NCBI GenBank assembly: GCA_029821415.1
Contig: JALGTJ010000089.1
Span: 1-6,335, forward strand
Direction of reading: 5' to 3'
Length of the DNA: 6,335 bases
Source: Candidatus Zipacnadia bacterium
GTDB taxonomy: Bacteria > Armatimonadota > Zipacnadia > Zipacnadales > Zipacnadaceae
Position 1 is the stretch's first letter; the number at the start of each line of letters is the position of its first letter. The notes beneath the pieces are model-generated. The model saw only the letters and a program-made list of their open reading frames with translations, was not told the DNA's origin and made no database searches. This document shows positions 1 through 6,067 of the stretch, one piece after another. The position numbers and the translations under genes were made by a program.

Positions 1-14
1 CGTTGGGCTACGGC

Positions 15-365
15 TGGTGGAGGCGGCGGGAATTGAACCCGCGTCCGAAGAGGTGCTGCTAAGGCATCTACAGGCTTAGTATGTGTATTAGCTTCGCTTC
101 CGATAAGCCCACACACCCGGCTGAACCCGGAAGCTAGCTGAGACTTGAGTTTCCTCGCCGGGTGGCCCAGCAGCACCCGGTGAGTAGCTAATCTATATGA
201 CGTCACACCTCAACCCGATTAGCGGGGCCGAGGGGACGTGCCACTTTGTTAAGCGGCGATTGCCATTGGGTTGGCATTTATTGGTTTTCCGCGTTTTACG
301 AGACAGCGGAGATCTCGGCCTGCAGCCCTAACTCGCGGCCTCCCCGTCGAATCCAGTTCGCCCCC
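15..365 (-). ncRNA. ssrA: tmRNA (transfer-messenger RNA), one-piece
   Basis: This RNA rescues stalled ribosomes: its tRNA-like part, charged with alanine, enters the A site, and its short reading frame then adds a degradation tag to the unfinished protein. The minus strand starts GGGGGCGAACTGGATTCGAC, the typical tmRNA 5' end with its D-arm-like GGATTCGAC, and ends with a T arm (GGACGCGGGTTCAATTCCCG) and an encoded CCA. The 5' GGGGGCG pairs with CGCCTCC before the ACCA (one G-U pair), closing a 7-bp acceptor stem and fixing both ends. The length of 351 nt is normal for a one-piece tmRNA. The tag frame lies about 90 nt from the 5' end. Nothing suggests a permuted two-piece form. It lies downstream of the EF-Tu-like gene on the same strand but has its own promoter, so it need not be co-transcribed. 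Confidence 0.97.
249..275 (-). other. tmRNA proteolysis-tag reading frame (ANPMAIAA)
   Basis: Inside ssrA the minus strand reads GCC AAC CCA ATG GCA ATC GCC GCT TAA, giving the tag ANPMAIAA. The resume codon is taken as GCC because it is preceded by UAAAU, which keeps the U at -5 and A at -4 seen before the E. coli resume codon (UAGUC). The tag ends in Ala-Ala, as ClpXP-type proteases require, with Ile where Leu or Val is more usual. It has 8 encoded residues against 10 in E. coli and lacks the acidic middle of ANDENYALAA. The stop position is certain; the exact resume codon is inferred. Confidence 0.85.
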
Positions 366-377
366 ATTGCCACCATT

Positions 378-404
378 ATTATACCATAATCTGGCTGCCG
401 TCAA
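378..404 (-). promoter_or_regulatory. sigma-70-like promoter of ssrA
   Basis: On the minus strand, TTGACG (404-399) is followed by a perfect TATAAT (383-378), which ends 12 nt before the mature tmRNA 5' G at 365. The 15-nt spacer is shorter than the usual 17. Reading the -10 as the overlapping TAATAA, two bases later, would give 17. Transcription would begin a few bases upstream of 365, leaving a short leader for RNase P to remove. Confidence 0.75.
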
Positions 405-499
405 TAAGGTTAGACAACTATAGGCAGCGTTATGTTCGCCAACTGAGACACAAAAGTGTGTATCGGAGGCCTGCGCAGCGCTCGGATGAGGCCCGTCGG

Positions 500-769
500 T
501 TACGAAACCCGATAGACCTGGTCGCCCTCACGAACTCGGTCGCTGACCAGGATGGCCACATCCTCGCCCGGGCCGGCCTGCTGGACGTCGGCGTGGTCAA
601 TCTGCATTGATTCAACCTGCTGGACCAGGTCGGTGGTATAGCCCTTGATATGAATGGTCTCGCCGATCTGAAGTTGTGTATTCAAGGCCAGCACCGCCGC
701 TCCTACATGGCCAAAGTAATGAGTAACCTCGCCGATCAGCTCTTCGCCTGCCCTCTGCTCTTCACTCAC
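500..769 (-). CDS. Stand-alone EF-Tu domain 2-like small protein
   Basis: This is an 89-residue protein of the 'translation elongation factor-like' family: an isolated beta-barrel like domain 2 of translational GTPases, without any GTP-binding domain. Visible features are a GEVTHYFGHVGAAVLAL segment (residues 13-29), IGETIHIKGYTTD (35-47), then VESMQIDHADV (52-62) and a final REGDQVYRV (80-88). The order G-x-V, G-[ED]-x-I-x-I-K-G, Q-x-V-x-S-M-Q, V-x-x-G-D-x-V is that of the family. The full length matches the usual 80-90 residues. The start is GTG, preceded by AAGGTGA at good spacing; there is no upstream ATG alternative. It begins 35 nt after the membrane-protein gene and probably shares its promoter. 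The family's biochemical role is not established; binding to RNA or the translation machinery is only inferred from the fold. Similar barrels also end some U32 peptidases. Confidence 0.88.
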   Translation of the reverse strand: MSEEQRAGEELIGEVTHYFGHVGAAVLALNTQLQIGETIHIKGYTTDLVQQVESMQIDHADVQQAGPGEDVAILVSDRVREGDQVYRVS

Positions 770-804
770 AATAGGTCACCTTCCCTGCGTGGGGTAGTGT
801 AGTC

Positions 805-1077
805 CTACTGGCGCCGTTTGGCACCAAATTTCTTGCGCGCTTCGCGCGCCTTCTCCCGCTGGGTTTTGTCATAGCGCGCCGCCAGATACAGAGCCAGCCA
901 TCCGCCTCCCATCATACCGCCACCGCTCAGGGCAAATACCACAATCAGCGACAAAGTCGGAACTTGCCCCAGTTGTTCTGGGAAGACCCTGTAGATGGCA
1001 ACGTAGGCCAGGAGTCCTACTCCCAGGCCAACCAGCGCGCCAACAGCCCCCCATACTAAGTGCATCAGTTCCTTCAT
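805..1077 (-). CDS. Small two-helix membrane protein, function unknown
   Basis: This 90-residue protein has two hydrophobic segments, about residues 8-31 and 42-67, joined by a short loop (RVFPEQLGQVP) and followed by a very basic tail (about 70-90, rich in Lys and Arg, ending KKFGAKRRQ). By the positive-inside rule both ends should face the cytoplasm. The helices are glycine rich: G-A-L-V-G-L-G-V-G in the first and GGGMMGGG in the second, which suggests tight helix packing. I recognise no named family. The start is ATG at 1077, closed upstream by an in-frame TAG nine bases before it; AAGGAG lies 13 nt upstream, rather far, so Met5, which follows AAGGA, is a possible alternative start. The gene is first after a good promoter and is followed 35 nt later by the EF-Tu-like gene. 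The basic tail could contact nucleic acid or ribosomes, but that is speculation. Confidence 0.75.
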   Translation of the reverse strand: MKELMHLVWGAVGALVGLGVGLLAYVAIYRVFPEQLGQVPTLSLIVVFALSGGGMMGGGWLALYLAARYDKTQREKAREARKKFGAKRRQ

Positions 1078-1082
1078 TTGTT

Positions 1083-1098
1083 GCTACAATCTCCTTGA
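1083..1098 (-). promoter_or_regulatory. Ribosome binding site, long spacing
   Basis: The minus strand reads ACTCAAGGAGATTG upstream of the membrane-protein start. The strong AAGGAG core is 13 nt from the ATG at 1077, longer than the usual 5-9. It still identifies the translated frame, because the TAG between it and the ATG rules out any more upstream start. Confidence 0.5.
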
Positions 1099-1148
1099 GT
1101 CGCAAATCATTGCAGCTCGCAGCGCCGCTTGGTTGACTTTCCTTGCTC

Positions 1149-1178
1149 ACTATACTAAGCCGCAGGATTATCAGTCAA
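1149..1178 (-). promoter_or_regulatory. Sigma-70-like promoter of the two small genes
   Basis: The minus strand carries TTGACT (1178-1173), an 18-nt spacer and TATAGT (1154-1149). Each hexamer matches the sigma-70 consensus at five of six positions. It lies about 70 nt before the membrane-protein start, after the end of the URO-D gene, and so makes the two small genes a transcription unit separate from the operon to the right. Confidence 0.7.
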
Positions 1179-1190
1179 GTCATAGCTGTC

Positions 1191-1208
1191 CGCCTGAGAC
1201 ATCAGGCG
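1191..1208 (-). terminator. Perfect 7-bp hairpin after the URO-D gene, possible terminator
   Basis: The minus strand reads CGCCTGA-TGTC-TCAGGCG, a perfect 7-bp GC-rich stem with a 4-base loop, about 28 nt past the URO-D stop codon and just before the next promoter. The position suits a terminator, but no U run follows, so it may instead be an RNA 3'-end stabiliser or pause site. Confidence 0.35.
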
Positions 1209-1236
1209 TCGGCGATGACAGACACATCTGGCCCCG

Positions 1237-2424
1237 TCAGGGCGTAACCCCGGGTCGTCCTTTGGCCTCTTCTTCGGGAAATGGCTCTTCAGGAATGTCA
1301 ATTGGGTAAGTGCCGACCTCATGAGCGTACTCAAAGGTCTGACACAGCACATCCGGGTCAATCCCCGGATAGGTTTCGCCCCCGATGGCAAATTCATAGC
1401 CCCCGCCAGGACCTGCCATTCGTATCATCTGTCGAACAATGCGCCGAACATCTTCAGTGAATCCCCGGTAGAGGTCACGATTGTTCATATTACCGTGCAC
1501 CACACACCCGGCGGGCTTTAAGATATCTACCGCCGGACGGAGATTGCTCCAGCCGCCGATGTCCATCCAGTTCAGCTTGATGGTATCCGTATAAGCCGGA
1601 AAGTTTTGTTGGGAAGGCCCGTCGGTGTGCAACATGCGGTATTTGCGCCCATATCGCTCGTACAGGGCCTTGTTGTATGGCAGTATCTGCTGCCGGTACA
1701 TCTCAGGACTGATAAAGGCAGAATTGTCGTCCTGGAGATACAGCAAATCATGGTCAACACTGCCAATCTCAATCATATAGTCCCTGAGCATACAGTAGGC
1801 TTGGAAACACTTGTCAAACAGTAGTTTGATGGCTTCAGGTTCGGCAGCCATCATCATATAGACCCAGTCGGGGTCCGCGATAGCCGTAGCGGCAGATAAT
1901 GGCGGGTGCATAGTTAACAATGGTGGACTAACCGGTATATCCAGCCCCAGTTGCTCAACCCGCTCGGCTAACTGCTGGCACCTGGCCAGATGTTCCTGGA
2001 CTTGCGGGTTATCCTGCGGTGGTATGACCTGTAGCTCTTCAACGTCCTTCATGGAATGAACGCGGCGTACCACGTAGGGCGTGGTGTGATCGGGGCGGGC
2101 TATCTCGCAGCCGAACACCAACCCATCACCGGTGGTCCCGATATCAAGACCCAGGCCAATATCGGTAAAGTCATCGGGAATATTTTCGTAGCGCCATCGT
2201 AGGCCCCAGGTCTGAACTACGATTTGCAGATCAATATCGCGATAGTACTCGGCGATATCCACATCAAGAAGCCAGCAGAAATACGGGGCAAAGACCGACG
2301 CCCATGTCACCACCCGATCCGGCTCAGCGAAGCTGAAGGATATCTCGCGACGTCGTGCACTTTCTTCGCGACGGGCCTGATACTTGCTCGCATCAAACTT
2401 TACTATCTCCATGATGTCATTCAT
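1237..2424 (-). CDS. Uroporphyrinogen decarboxylase-family protein (not HemE)
   Basis: This 395-residue cytoplasmic protein belongs to the URO-D superfamily, the TIM-barrel group that includes HemE and the corrinoid or coenzyme M methyltransferases MtaA and CmuA. Family landmarks are QDDNSAFISPEMYRQQILPY (residues 231-250), the strand and turn YRMLHTDG (262-269), NWMDIGGWSNL (285-295), HGNMNNRDL (310-318) and the closing GGGYEFAIGGETYPGIDPDV (340-359). It has no signal peptide. It is not HemE, because the N-terminal MRQAGR substrate motif is absent. MtaA-type enzymes bind zinc through H-x-C; here the site is His266-Thr-Asp268, so the Cys ligand is replaced. The start is ATG at 2424 with AGGA 4 nt upstream. 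It is the last gene of a run led by two secreted glycoside-hydrolase-like proteins, separated by a 90-nt gap. Its substrate is unknown; methyl transfer and decarboxylation are only family possibilities. Confidence 0.9.
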   Translation of the reverse strand: MNDIMEIVKFDASKYQARREESARRREISFSFAEPDRVVTWASVFAPYFCWLLDVDIAEYYRDIDLQIVVQTWGLRWRYENIPDDFTDIGLGLDIGTTGDGLVFGCEIARPDHTTPYVVRRVHSMKDVEELQVIPPQDNPQVQEHLARCQQLAERVEQLGLDIPVSPPLLTMHPPLSAATAIADPDWVYMMMAAEPEAIKLLFDKCFQAYCMLRDYMIEIGSVDHDLLYLQDDNSAFISPEMYRQQILPYNKALYERYGRKYRMLHTDGPSQQNFPAYTDTIKLNWMDIGGWSNLRPAVDILKPAGCVVHGNMNNRDLYRGFTEDVRRIVRQMIRMAGPGGGYEFAIGGETYPGIDPDVLCQTFEYAHEVGTYPIDIPEEPFPEEEAKGRPGVTP

Positions 2425-2451
2425 TCTTTCCTGCGACAGTTGATGTAATTG

Positions 2452-2466
2452 TTAACTGCCACTCAT
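2452..2466 (-). other. Four-codon mini-ORF (MSGS) upstream of the URO-D gene
   Basis: In the 90-nt gap the minus strand holds AGGAG, 7 nt, then ATG AGT GGC AGT TAA, ending 27 nt before the URO-D start. The Shine-Dalgarno spacing is ideal, better than that of the real gene. It may be chance; translation of such a short frame could affect ribosome loading on the following gene. Confidence 0.2.
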
Positions 2467-2481
2467 TGTAGCACTCCTGGA

Positions 2482-2511
2482 ATAGTAGCAGACTGGCAAA
2501 TCTTCTTACAA
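2482..2511 (-). promoter_or_regulatory. Weak promoter-like pair upstream of the URO-D gene
   Basis: TTGTAA (2511-2506), an 18-nt spacer and TACTAT (2487-2482) on the minus strand match the consensus at four of six positions each. They could give the URO-D gene some independent transcription, but the match is weak and co-transcription with the hydrolase gene is equally likely. Confidence 0.2.
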
Positions 2512-2514
2512 CGA

Positions 2515-4236
2515 CTACGGTAACAGACTATCTATATATTCAACAAGTTGTGCACGTACCGCAGCTAACTCGCTCGGTTCGAAATCAGGGCACATCGGAT
2601 ACAGCTCGGGGCCGTCCCAGGGATAGATATGCGGCGGCATCTTCCGGGTCAGGTACCAGTCAACTCGCCCCCGGATTTGGTCCAGCCATTGCTGGGCCTC
2701 CTGAGCCTCTGCCCGCTCGGGATTGGCGGCTACCAGTGATTCCAGATACTTGAGCAAGCGATAGTCCTCAACCCCTTCGCGGCGCGCCTCCCAGGCGACC
2801 GAAGGCACTGGCCCACTATCGCTGGGTAGCACCCAACAATGGATGGCATTGCGGTCACCCTCCCACGAATAGTGTTCATGATAGCACCAGATGAAATTAC
2901 CTTTCAGTTCCAGCGCCCAAGTGTAAAGTCCTGCATAGAATCTATTGAAGGAACTATTGCCCGTGCCCCGAGCAGTACAGTTGTATGTCCACAGCTCCGC
3001 TCCGTAGTCTCGGGCCAACGCTTGGATTTGTGGAGATATCAAGCCAGAGTGTACTACCCACACGTCCAGCAGATCGGCATAGGCAATCGCTGCTGCATCG
3101 TTCAGAGCTGTTACCAGGCGCATATATTGACGAAAGGGCTGTTGCCGGGATAGTTGGTCACGAACCTTTTTGCTCAGCGGCGGCTCATCCCAGGTGTACA
3201 GAAGGAACTCCGGCAGCCCCCGCTTTTTTAGTTCGTCACGCAGAACCTGGGCCTGCTGCTCGCTAAACCCCCAGCTTAACAACATAATAGGGATGTCGCC
3301 AGTCAGCAGGCCGTCAGCCATCATATCCTTGACCCTCTGGATGTCGGGATTGTCATCCAGTTGGAGAGCCCCGCTCTCAGCAAAGAGCGGCTTCTGATAG
3401 TTGTAGAGTGTGGCGCTGGTCATACCATGGCGAGCCATGTCCTGCCAGTAGGCGTGCATTAGTTGGGGCGTGCGATAGCGGGGGTCTACCTGGGCAGTGG
3501 GGCGAAAATACATACCATAGGCGATATCAGCGCGTGGTATGCTGAAGTCAAGTACTTCCACCGTAGCCGGGATTTCCAGAACTTCCTGGCGCTGATGGAC
3601 GGTCAACTCAAAAGCAAGCCTGTACGTCCCCGCCTCGGTTCCGGCAGGCACTTGGACATTAATCCAGAAGACCGTGTTGGCTCCCTGCTTCACCTCGCCG
3701 GTACCATTTTCCGGCAAGTAGGTGGCAAAGCCGACTACCCTACCGCCTTTGATGTCGCTACCCTGGTAGCGGGTAGGCACATACCGCGGCGCAAATTCCA
3801 CGCGCCGTATCGTTACCGGAAATGGTGATTCCCGCACGCGCAGGGTGACCAGGCCGACATCTTCAATACCCCACAGGCCCAATACCAACGGCTCATCCTC
3901 ACCCGGGGGTGTCTTAGCCACTGCCGGTCGCGCCAGATCATCCGCCGAAGGCGGCTGTTCAGAGAACAGCAACTGGCTGTAGTCGGCCCACCAGAGAGCC
4001 ATACCGCGCTGTTTCTGTTCGGCAGTGAACTGAGGAACGGGGCGCAGAGGTGGGACTATCTTGAGAAACTCCTCATCGCTGGGCCGCGGGCGTAGGGGAC
4101 GAGTCATGGGGTGAGGTGGATAAGACCACAGCCTCAGTTCCTCGCCGCAGGTGGGCATGGCAGCAGCAAGCAAAAAGCCAAAACCGATTGCGCTTAGCAC
4201 AAGAATTACTGGGCGTCTGTCTGTCGGTATAATCAT
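2515..4236 (-). CDS. Secreted GH123/DUF4091-like glycoside hydrolase
   Basis: This 573-residue exported protein probably cleaves a glycan; GH123 enzymes are beta-N-acetylgalactosaminidases, but the true substrate is unknown. A signal peptide fills residues 1-26 (basic RR at 7-8, hydrophobic VILVLSAIGFGFLLAAA). The Cys at 30 is not in a good lipobox, so ordinary Sec export is favoured. A beta-sandwich follows (about 115-230), with VLGLWGIEDVGLVTLRV and the VPAGTEAGTYR motif typical of this N-terminal domain. The barrel follows, with FLLYTWDEP (344-352); Asp350-Glu351 matches the adjacent Asp-Glu catalytic pair of GH123. The C-terminal DUF4091 signature is visible as GLYTWALELKGNFIWCYH (436-453) and SVAWEARREGVEDYRLLKYL (479-498). 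A GTG at 4245 would add three residues, but it lies inside the GGGAGGTG Shine-Dalgarno, so ATG 4236 is preferred. The gene starts 27 nt after the frameshifted gene. Confidence 0.88.
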   Translation of the reverse strand: MIIPTDRRPVILVLSAIGFGFLLAAAMPTCGEELRLWSYPPHPMTRPLRPRPSDEEFLKIVPPLRPVPQFTAEQKQRGMALWWADYSQLLFSEQPPSADDLARPAVAKTPPGEDEPLVLGLWGIEDVGLVTLRVRESPFPVTIRRVEFAPRYVPTRYQGSDIKGGRVVGFATYLPENGTGEVKQGANTVFWINVQVPAGTEAGTYRLAFELTVHQRQEVLEIPATVEVLDFSIPRADIAYGMYFRPTAQVDPRYRTPQLMHAYWQDMARHGMTSATLYNYQKPLFAESGALQLDDNPDIQRVKDMMADGLLTGDIPIMLLSWGFSEQQAQVLRDELKKRGLPEFLLYTWDEPPLSKKVRDQLSRQQPFRQYMRLVTALNDAAAIAYADLLDVWVVHSGLISPQIQALARDYGAELWTYNCTARGTGNSSFNRFYAGLYTWALELKGNFIWCYHEHYSWEGDRNAIHCWVLPSDSGPVPSVAWEARREGVEDYRLLKYLESLVAANPERAEAQEAQQWLDQIRGRVDWYLTRKMPPHIYPWDGPELYPMCPDFEPSELAAVRAQLVEYIDSLLP

Positions 4237-4242
4237 TGTTGG

Positions 4243-4250
4243 CACCTCCC
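4243..4250 (-). promoter_or_regulatory. Strong ribosome binding site that decides the hydrolase start
   Basis: GGGAGGTG on the minus strand ends 6 nt before ATG 4236. The alternative GTG start (4245-4243) is part of this same site and has no ribosome binding site of its own, so the ATG is the more credible start. Confidence 0.75.
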
Positions 4251-4263
4251 AGCTACCGTATCG

Positions 4264-5157
4264 CTACTCAAGTGGGACAGGAAGCTCTATGGTCAGCGGC
4301 TCGCCTATGGGAACGCTAAACCCCTCGCTGTATATCCAACTACCGGCGCTGCAGTAGCTCGATCTGACCACCTTAGAGGAGGCGCGCCGACCATCGTCCA
4401 GCACTACCACCAGGTAGATGTTGCGCAGCTTGAAGCAGTCACGAGCCGGGTTCTTCACAACCAGTCGGTTGGTGGCTTGCAGACTGTGAAGCGCCTCCAC
4501 AGGAAGCACAGCCTTAACCTGTCTCGTCCATTCGTCTCCTGCTGATGGCGGCAGCGAACCGATGCTGACGCCATTTAAGATCATAGGACTGATATACTCG
4601 GGGGCATCAGCGCCAAAGCTGTCCATAACCAGCCAGCCCTGCTGAGCCGACTGCAACATCTGCTCGGTCAAGCCAGGCAGGGGGTAAGGTGGGGCCGCCA
4701 GTTGTGGTTGGGCGGCTTTGCCACTGGCGAAGAGTTGCTCGTTTATGTCTTTGACCCACGCGGGTAGCTTGCGATTCAGCCGTGGCCAATACCAGTTCTC
4801 CATAGCATAGTCGTGCCGCTGTTTGATTTCTTTGGCTGGTCCATAGTTCGGCTTGTGACCCACCCCCCGAACGTTTATTTCCCATTGCTCGCGGGTGAAC
4901 TCTTCAGGTATCCACGGCATAAATGCCAGGCGGGCGTTAGCGCGCAGCGTCATCTCCACTTGTTCCTTGGTAGGCGCCCAGTAGCCGGAATTATTACAGA
5001 CTACACCAATGGCGTTGCTGATATTGTAGCACGAGACAAAGAAGCGCAGCCAATTCTGGCTCACAAAGCCCTGGCCCTCGCCGCGCAGAATGAAATCGGC
5101 CCAGGTATCAGCCGCGGGATTGTAGCACAGTCCACCCGGGGCATTCCCGGCAGACAA
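4264..5157 (-). CDS. C-terminal segment of the frameshifted glycoside-hydrolase-like protein
   Basis: This 297-residue open frame could only start at TTG 5157, inside the coding sequence of the previous piece; true continuity seems to begin near LCYNPAADTWADFILRGEG (residues 10-28). That stretch, with the Asp-rich ADFILRGEG, and the following segment to about 145 look like the end of the barrel (NAIGVVCNNSGYWAPTKEQ, NARLAFMPWIPEEF). Residues 173-297 form a likely beta-sandwich carbohydrate-binding or structural domain: GWLVMDSFGADAPEYISPMI, LNGVSIGSLPP, NRLVVKNPARDCFKLRNIYL and a strand-rich end. The stop lies 27 nt before the DUF4091-like gene, so coupled expression is likely. It has no export signal of its own. 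Confidence 0.7.
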   Translation of the reverse strand: MSAGNAPGGLCYNPAADTWADFILRGEGQGFVSQNWLRFFVSCYNISNAIGVVCNNSGYWAPTKEQVEMTLRANARLAFMPWIPEEFTREQWEINVRGVGHKPNYGPAKEIKQRHDYAMENWYWPRLNRKLPAWVKDINEQLFASGKAAQPQLAAPPYPLPGLTEQMLQSAQQGWLVMDSFGADAPEYISPMILNGVSIGSLPPSAGDEWTRQVKAVLPVEALHSLQATNRLVVKNPARDCFKLRNIYLVVVLDDGRRASSKVVRSSYCSAGSWIYSEGFSVPIGEPLTIELPVPLE

Positions 5158-6067
5158 TGTACGTATTCTTTACACTCCCCAGATAGACGCCGTCAAAGTA
5201 GATGCCATCCAGCCCTGGGTATCTTTTGAGCAGGTCGCGCAGCTCCGCCAGGTACAAGCCCATGTTCTTTCCATCGTAACTCACCCTGCCGGCGTTGCCC
5301 TTGACAAAGTAGAACGGTGAAGCATAGGCCATTACTCGCAGGCCCACCTCGTGAGAATGGTCAATGACTCGCTGGAACTCGTCTGGTAGCCGAGGGAAGA
5401 AATCCTGGTGATACCAGGTCTTCCACAGCATTACTTCGGATTGCAGCCACAGGATAGTGCCCTTGTCCTTCAATTCGTCTATCAATTCGTTACTGGGCAC
5501 CGCCAGCTCCGGACTTCTCCAACTGCCGTGCCAGATGAGCCGCTCATCTATAGATTTCTCCCACGGATAAGGCCGTGGGGGGCCGATAGCACACCACACC
5601 ATCCCCTCACCGCCCAGTTGATAAATATATTCCGGCACTCCCGCACTCTTCTGCCCACCACTAACACCATTCATAGAATATAGGCCGACCGCGCCATAGG
5701 CGTCCATAACCAGGTGATCTGTGCCATATGAGTAGGTCTGAACTGGCTTGAACAGGATGCGACCACGCACCGCTGCAGGGCGTTGTGACCTGATCATTAG
5801 CAGTGAGTCGCAGTTGACCTTGAAGCGCAGACCAAACTTTGATTGCAGAATCACTGCTCCGCTATCCTGAGCAAGAATCTGTAACCCGGCCAGGGCGCCC
5901 GCGGGAAACCGCAGCAGCAAGCTGCGTCGCTGCCGGGGCAGGCGCTGCTCACACAGGACTCGATCAGTGCTCGGTGAGAAGTAGAAGTTAGCCCCGGTGG
6001 TCGTCACCGTAATCCGCTGCGAGTTGCTCTGCACGTCGTCTATCTGAAAGTGCCAGGCAGCCTTCAT
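5108..6067 (-). CDS. Central barrel segment of the frameshifted glycoside-hydrolase-like protein
   Basis: This 319-residue open frame starts at an ATG with no Shine-Dalgarno and has no signal peptide of its own, though its upstream partner does. Residues 1-110 look beta-rich (RITVTTTGANFYFSP, FKVNCDSLLMI). From about 115 to 295 the pattern is that of a hydrolase barrel: GTILWLQSEVMLWKTWYHQDFF (203-224), HEVGLRVMAYASPFYF (239-254) and PGLDGIYFDGVYLG (284-297). Asp292 in YFDGV sits at the end of a strand where glycoside-hydrolase barrels often hold a catalytic or substrate-binding acid. From about residue 311 the frame runs out of sense (GWTVLQSRG) and stops, while the adjacent frame carries the continuation. 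The family resembles uncharacterised secreted glycosidase-like proteins of environmental bacteria; I cannot assign a substrate. Confidence 0.7.
   Translation of the reverse strand: MKAAWHFQIDDVQSNSQRITVTTTGANFYFSPSTDRVLCEQRLPRQRRSLLLRFPAGALAGLQILAQDSGAVILQSKFGLRFKVNCDSLLMIRSQRPAAVRGRILFKPVQTYSYGTDHLVMDAYGAVGLYSMNGVSGGQKSAGVPEYIYQLGGEGMVWCAIGPPRPYPWEKSIDERLIWHGSWRSPELAVPSNELIDELKDKGTILWLQSEVMLWKTWYHQDFFPRLPDEFQRVIDHSHEVGLRVMAYASPFYFVKGNAGRVSYDGKNMGLYLAELRDLLKRYPGLDGIYFDGVYLGSVKNTYIVCRECPGWTVLQSRG

Noticed and set aside
15..60. tRNA-like 3' end with T arm and CCA, read as the end of a tRNA gene
   Set aside because: The matching acceptor strand lies about 350 nt away at 359-365 with the GGATTCGAC motif, so this is the tRNA-like part of tmRNA and not a separate tRNA.
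446..465. Hairpin ACACA-AAAG-TGTGT between the EF-like gene and ssrA
   Set aside because: The stem has only five mostly weak pairs and no T run follows, so terminator function is not supported.
869..1150. 93-residue minus-strand frame overlapping the small membrane protein
   Set aside because: It overlaps the membrane-protein gene in another frame, has no coherent domain, and starts upstream inside the promoter region.
3463..3828. 121-residue plus-strand open frame
   Set aside because: It lies wholly opposite the well-supported DUF4091-like gene, has no recognisable domain and is a shadow frame.
4147..4162. Lipoprotein processing site at the Cys near residue 30 of the DUF4091-like protein
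   Set aside because: The residues before the Cys are MPT, which do not fit the lipobox pattern. Signal peptidase I cleavage near AAA is more plausible.
5108..5169. Programmed +1 ribosomal frameshift joining the two large pieces
   Set aside because: No stop codon or rare-codon arrangement typical of +1 sites sits at CCC GGG, and the same gene has a second, opposite break. Damage or sequencing error explains both more simply.
4813..5229. 138-residue plus-strand open frame spanning the second frameshift
   Set aside because: It is antisense to two segments with clear protein character, and its own translation shows no domain. It does not explain the frame break.
6064..6067. ATGA overlap read as translational coupling of two real genes
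   Set aside because: The upstream piece is a signal peptide plus a few residues, and the downstream piece is an extracellular-type protein without a signal. One added A in the adjacent A5 joins them.
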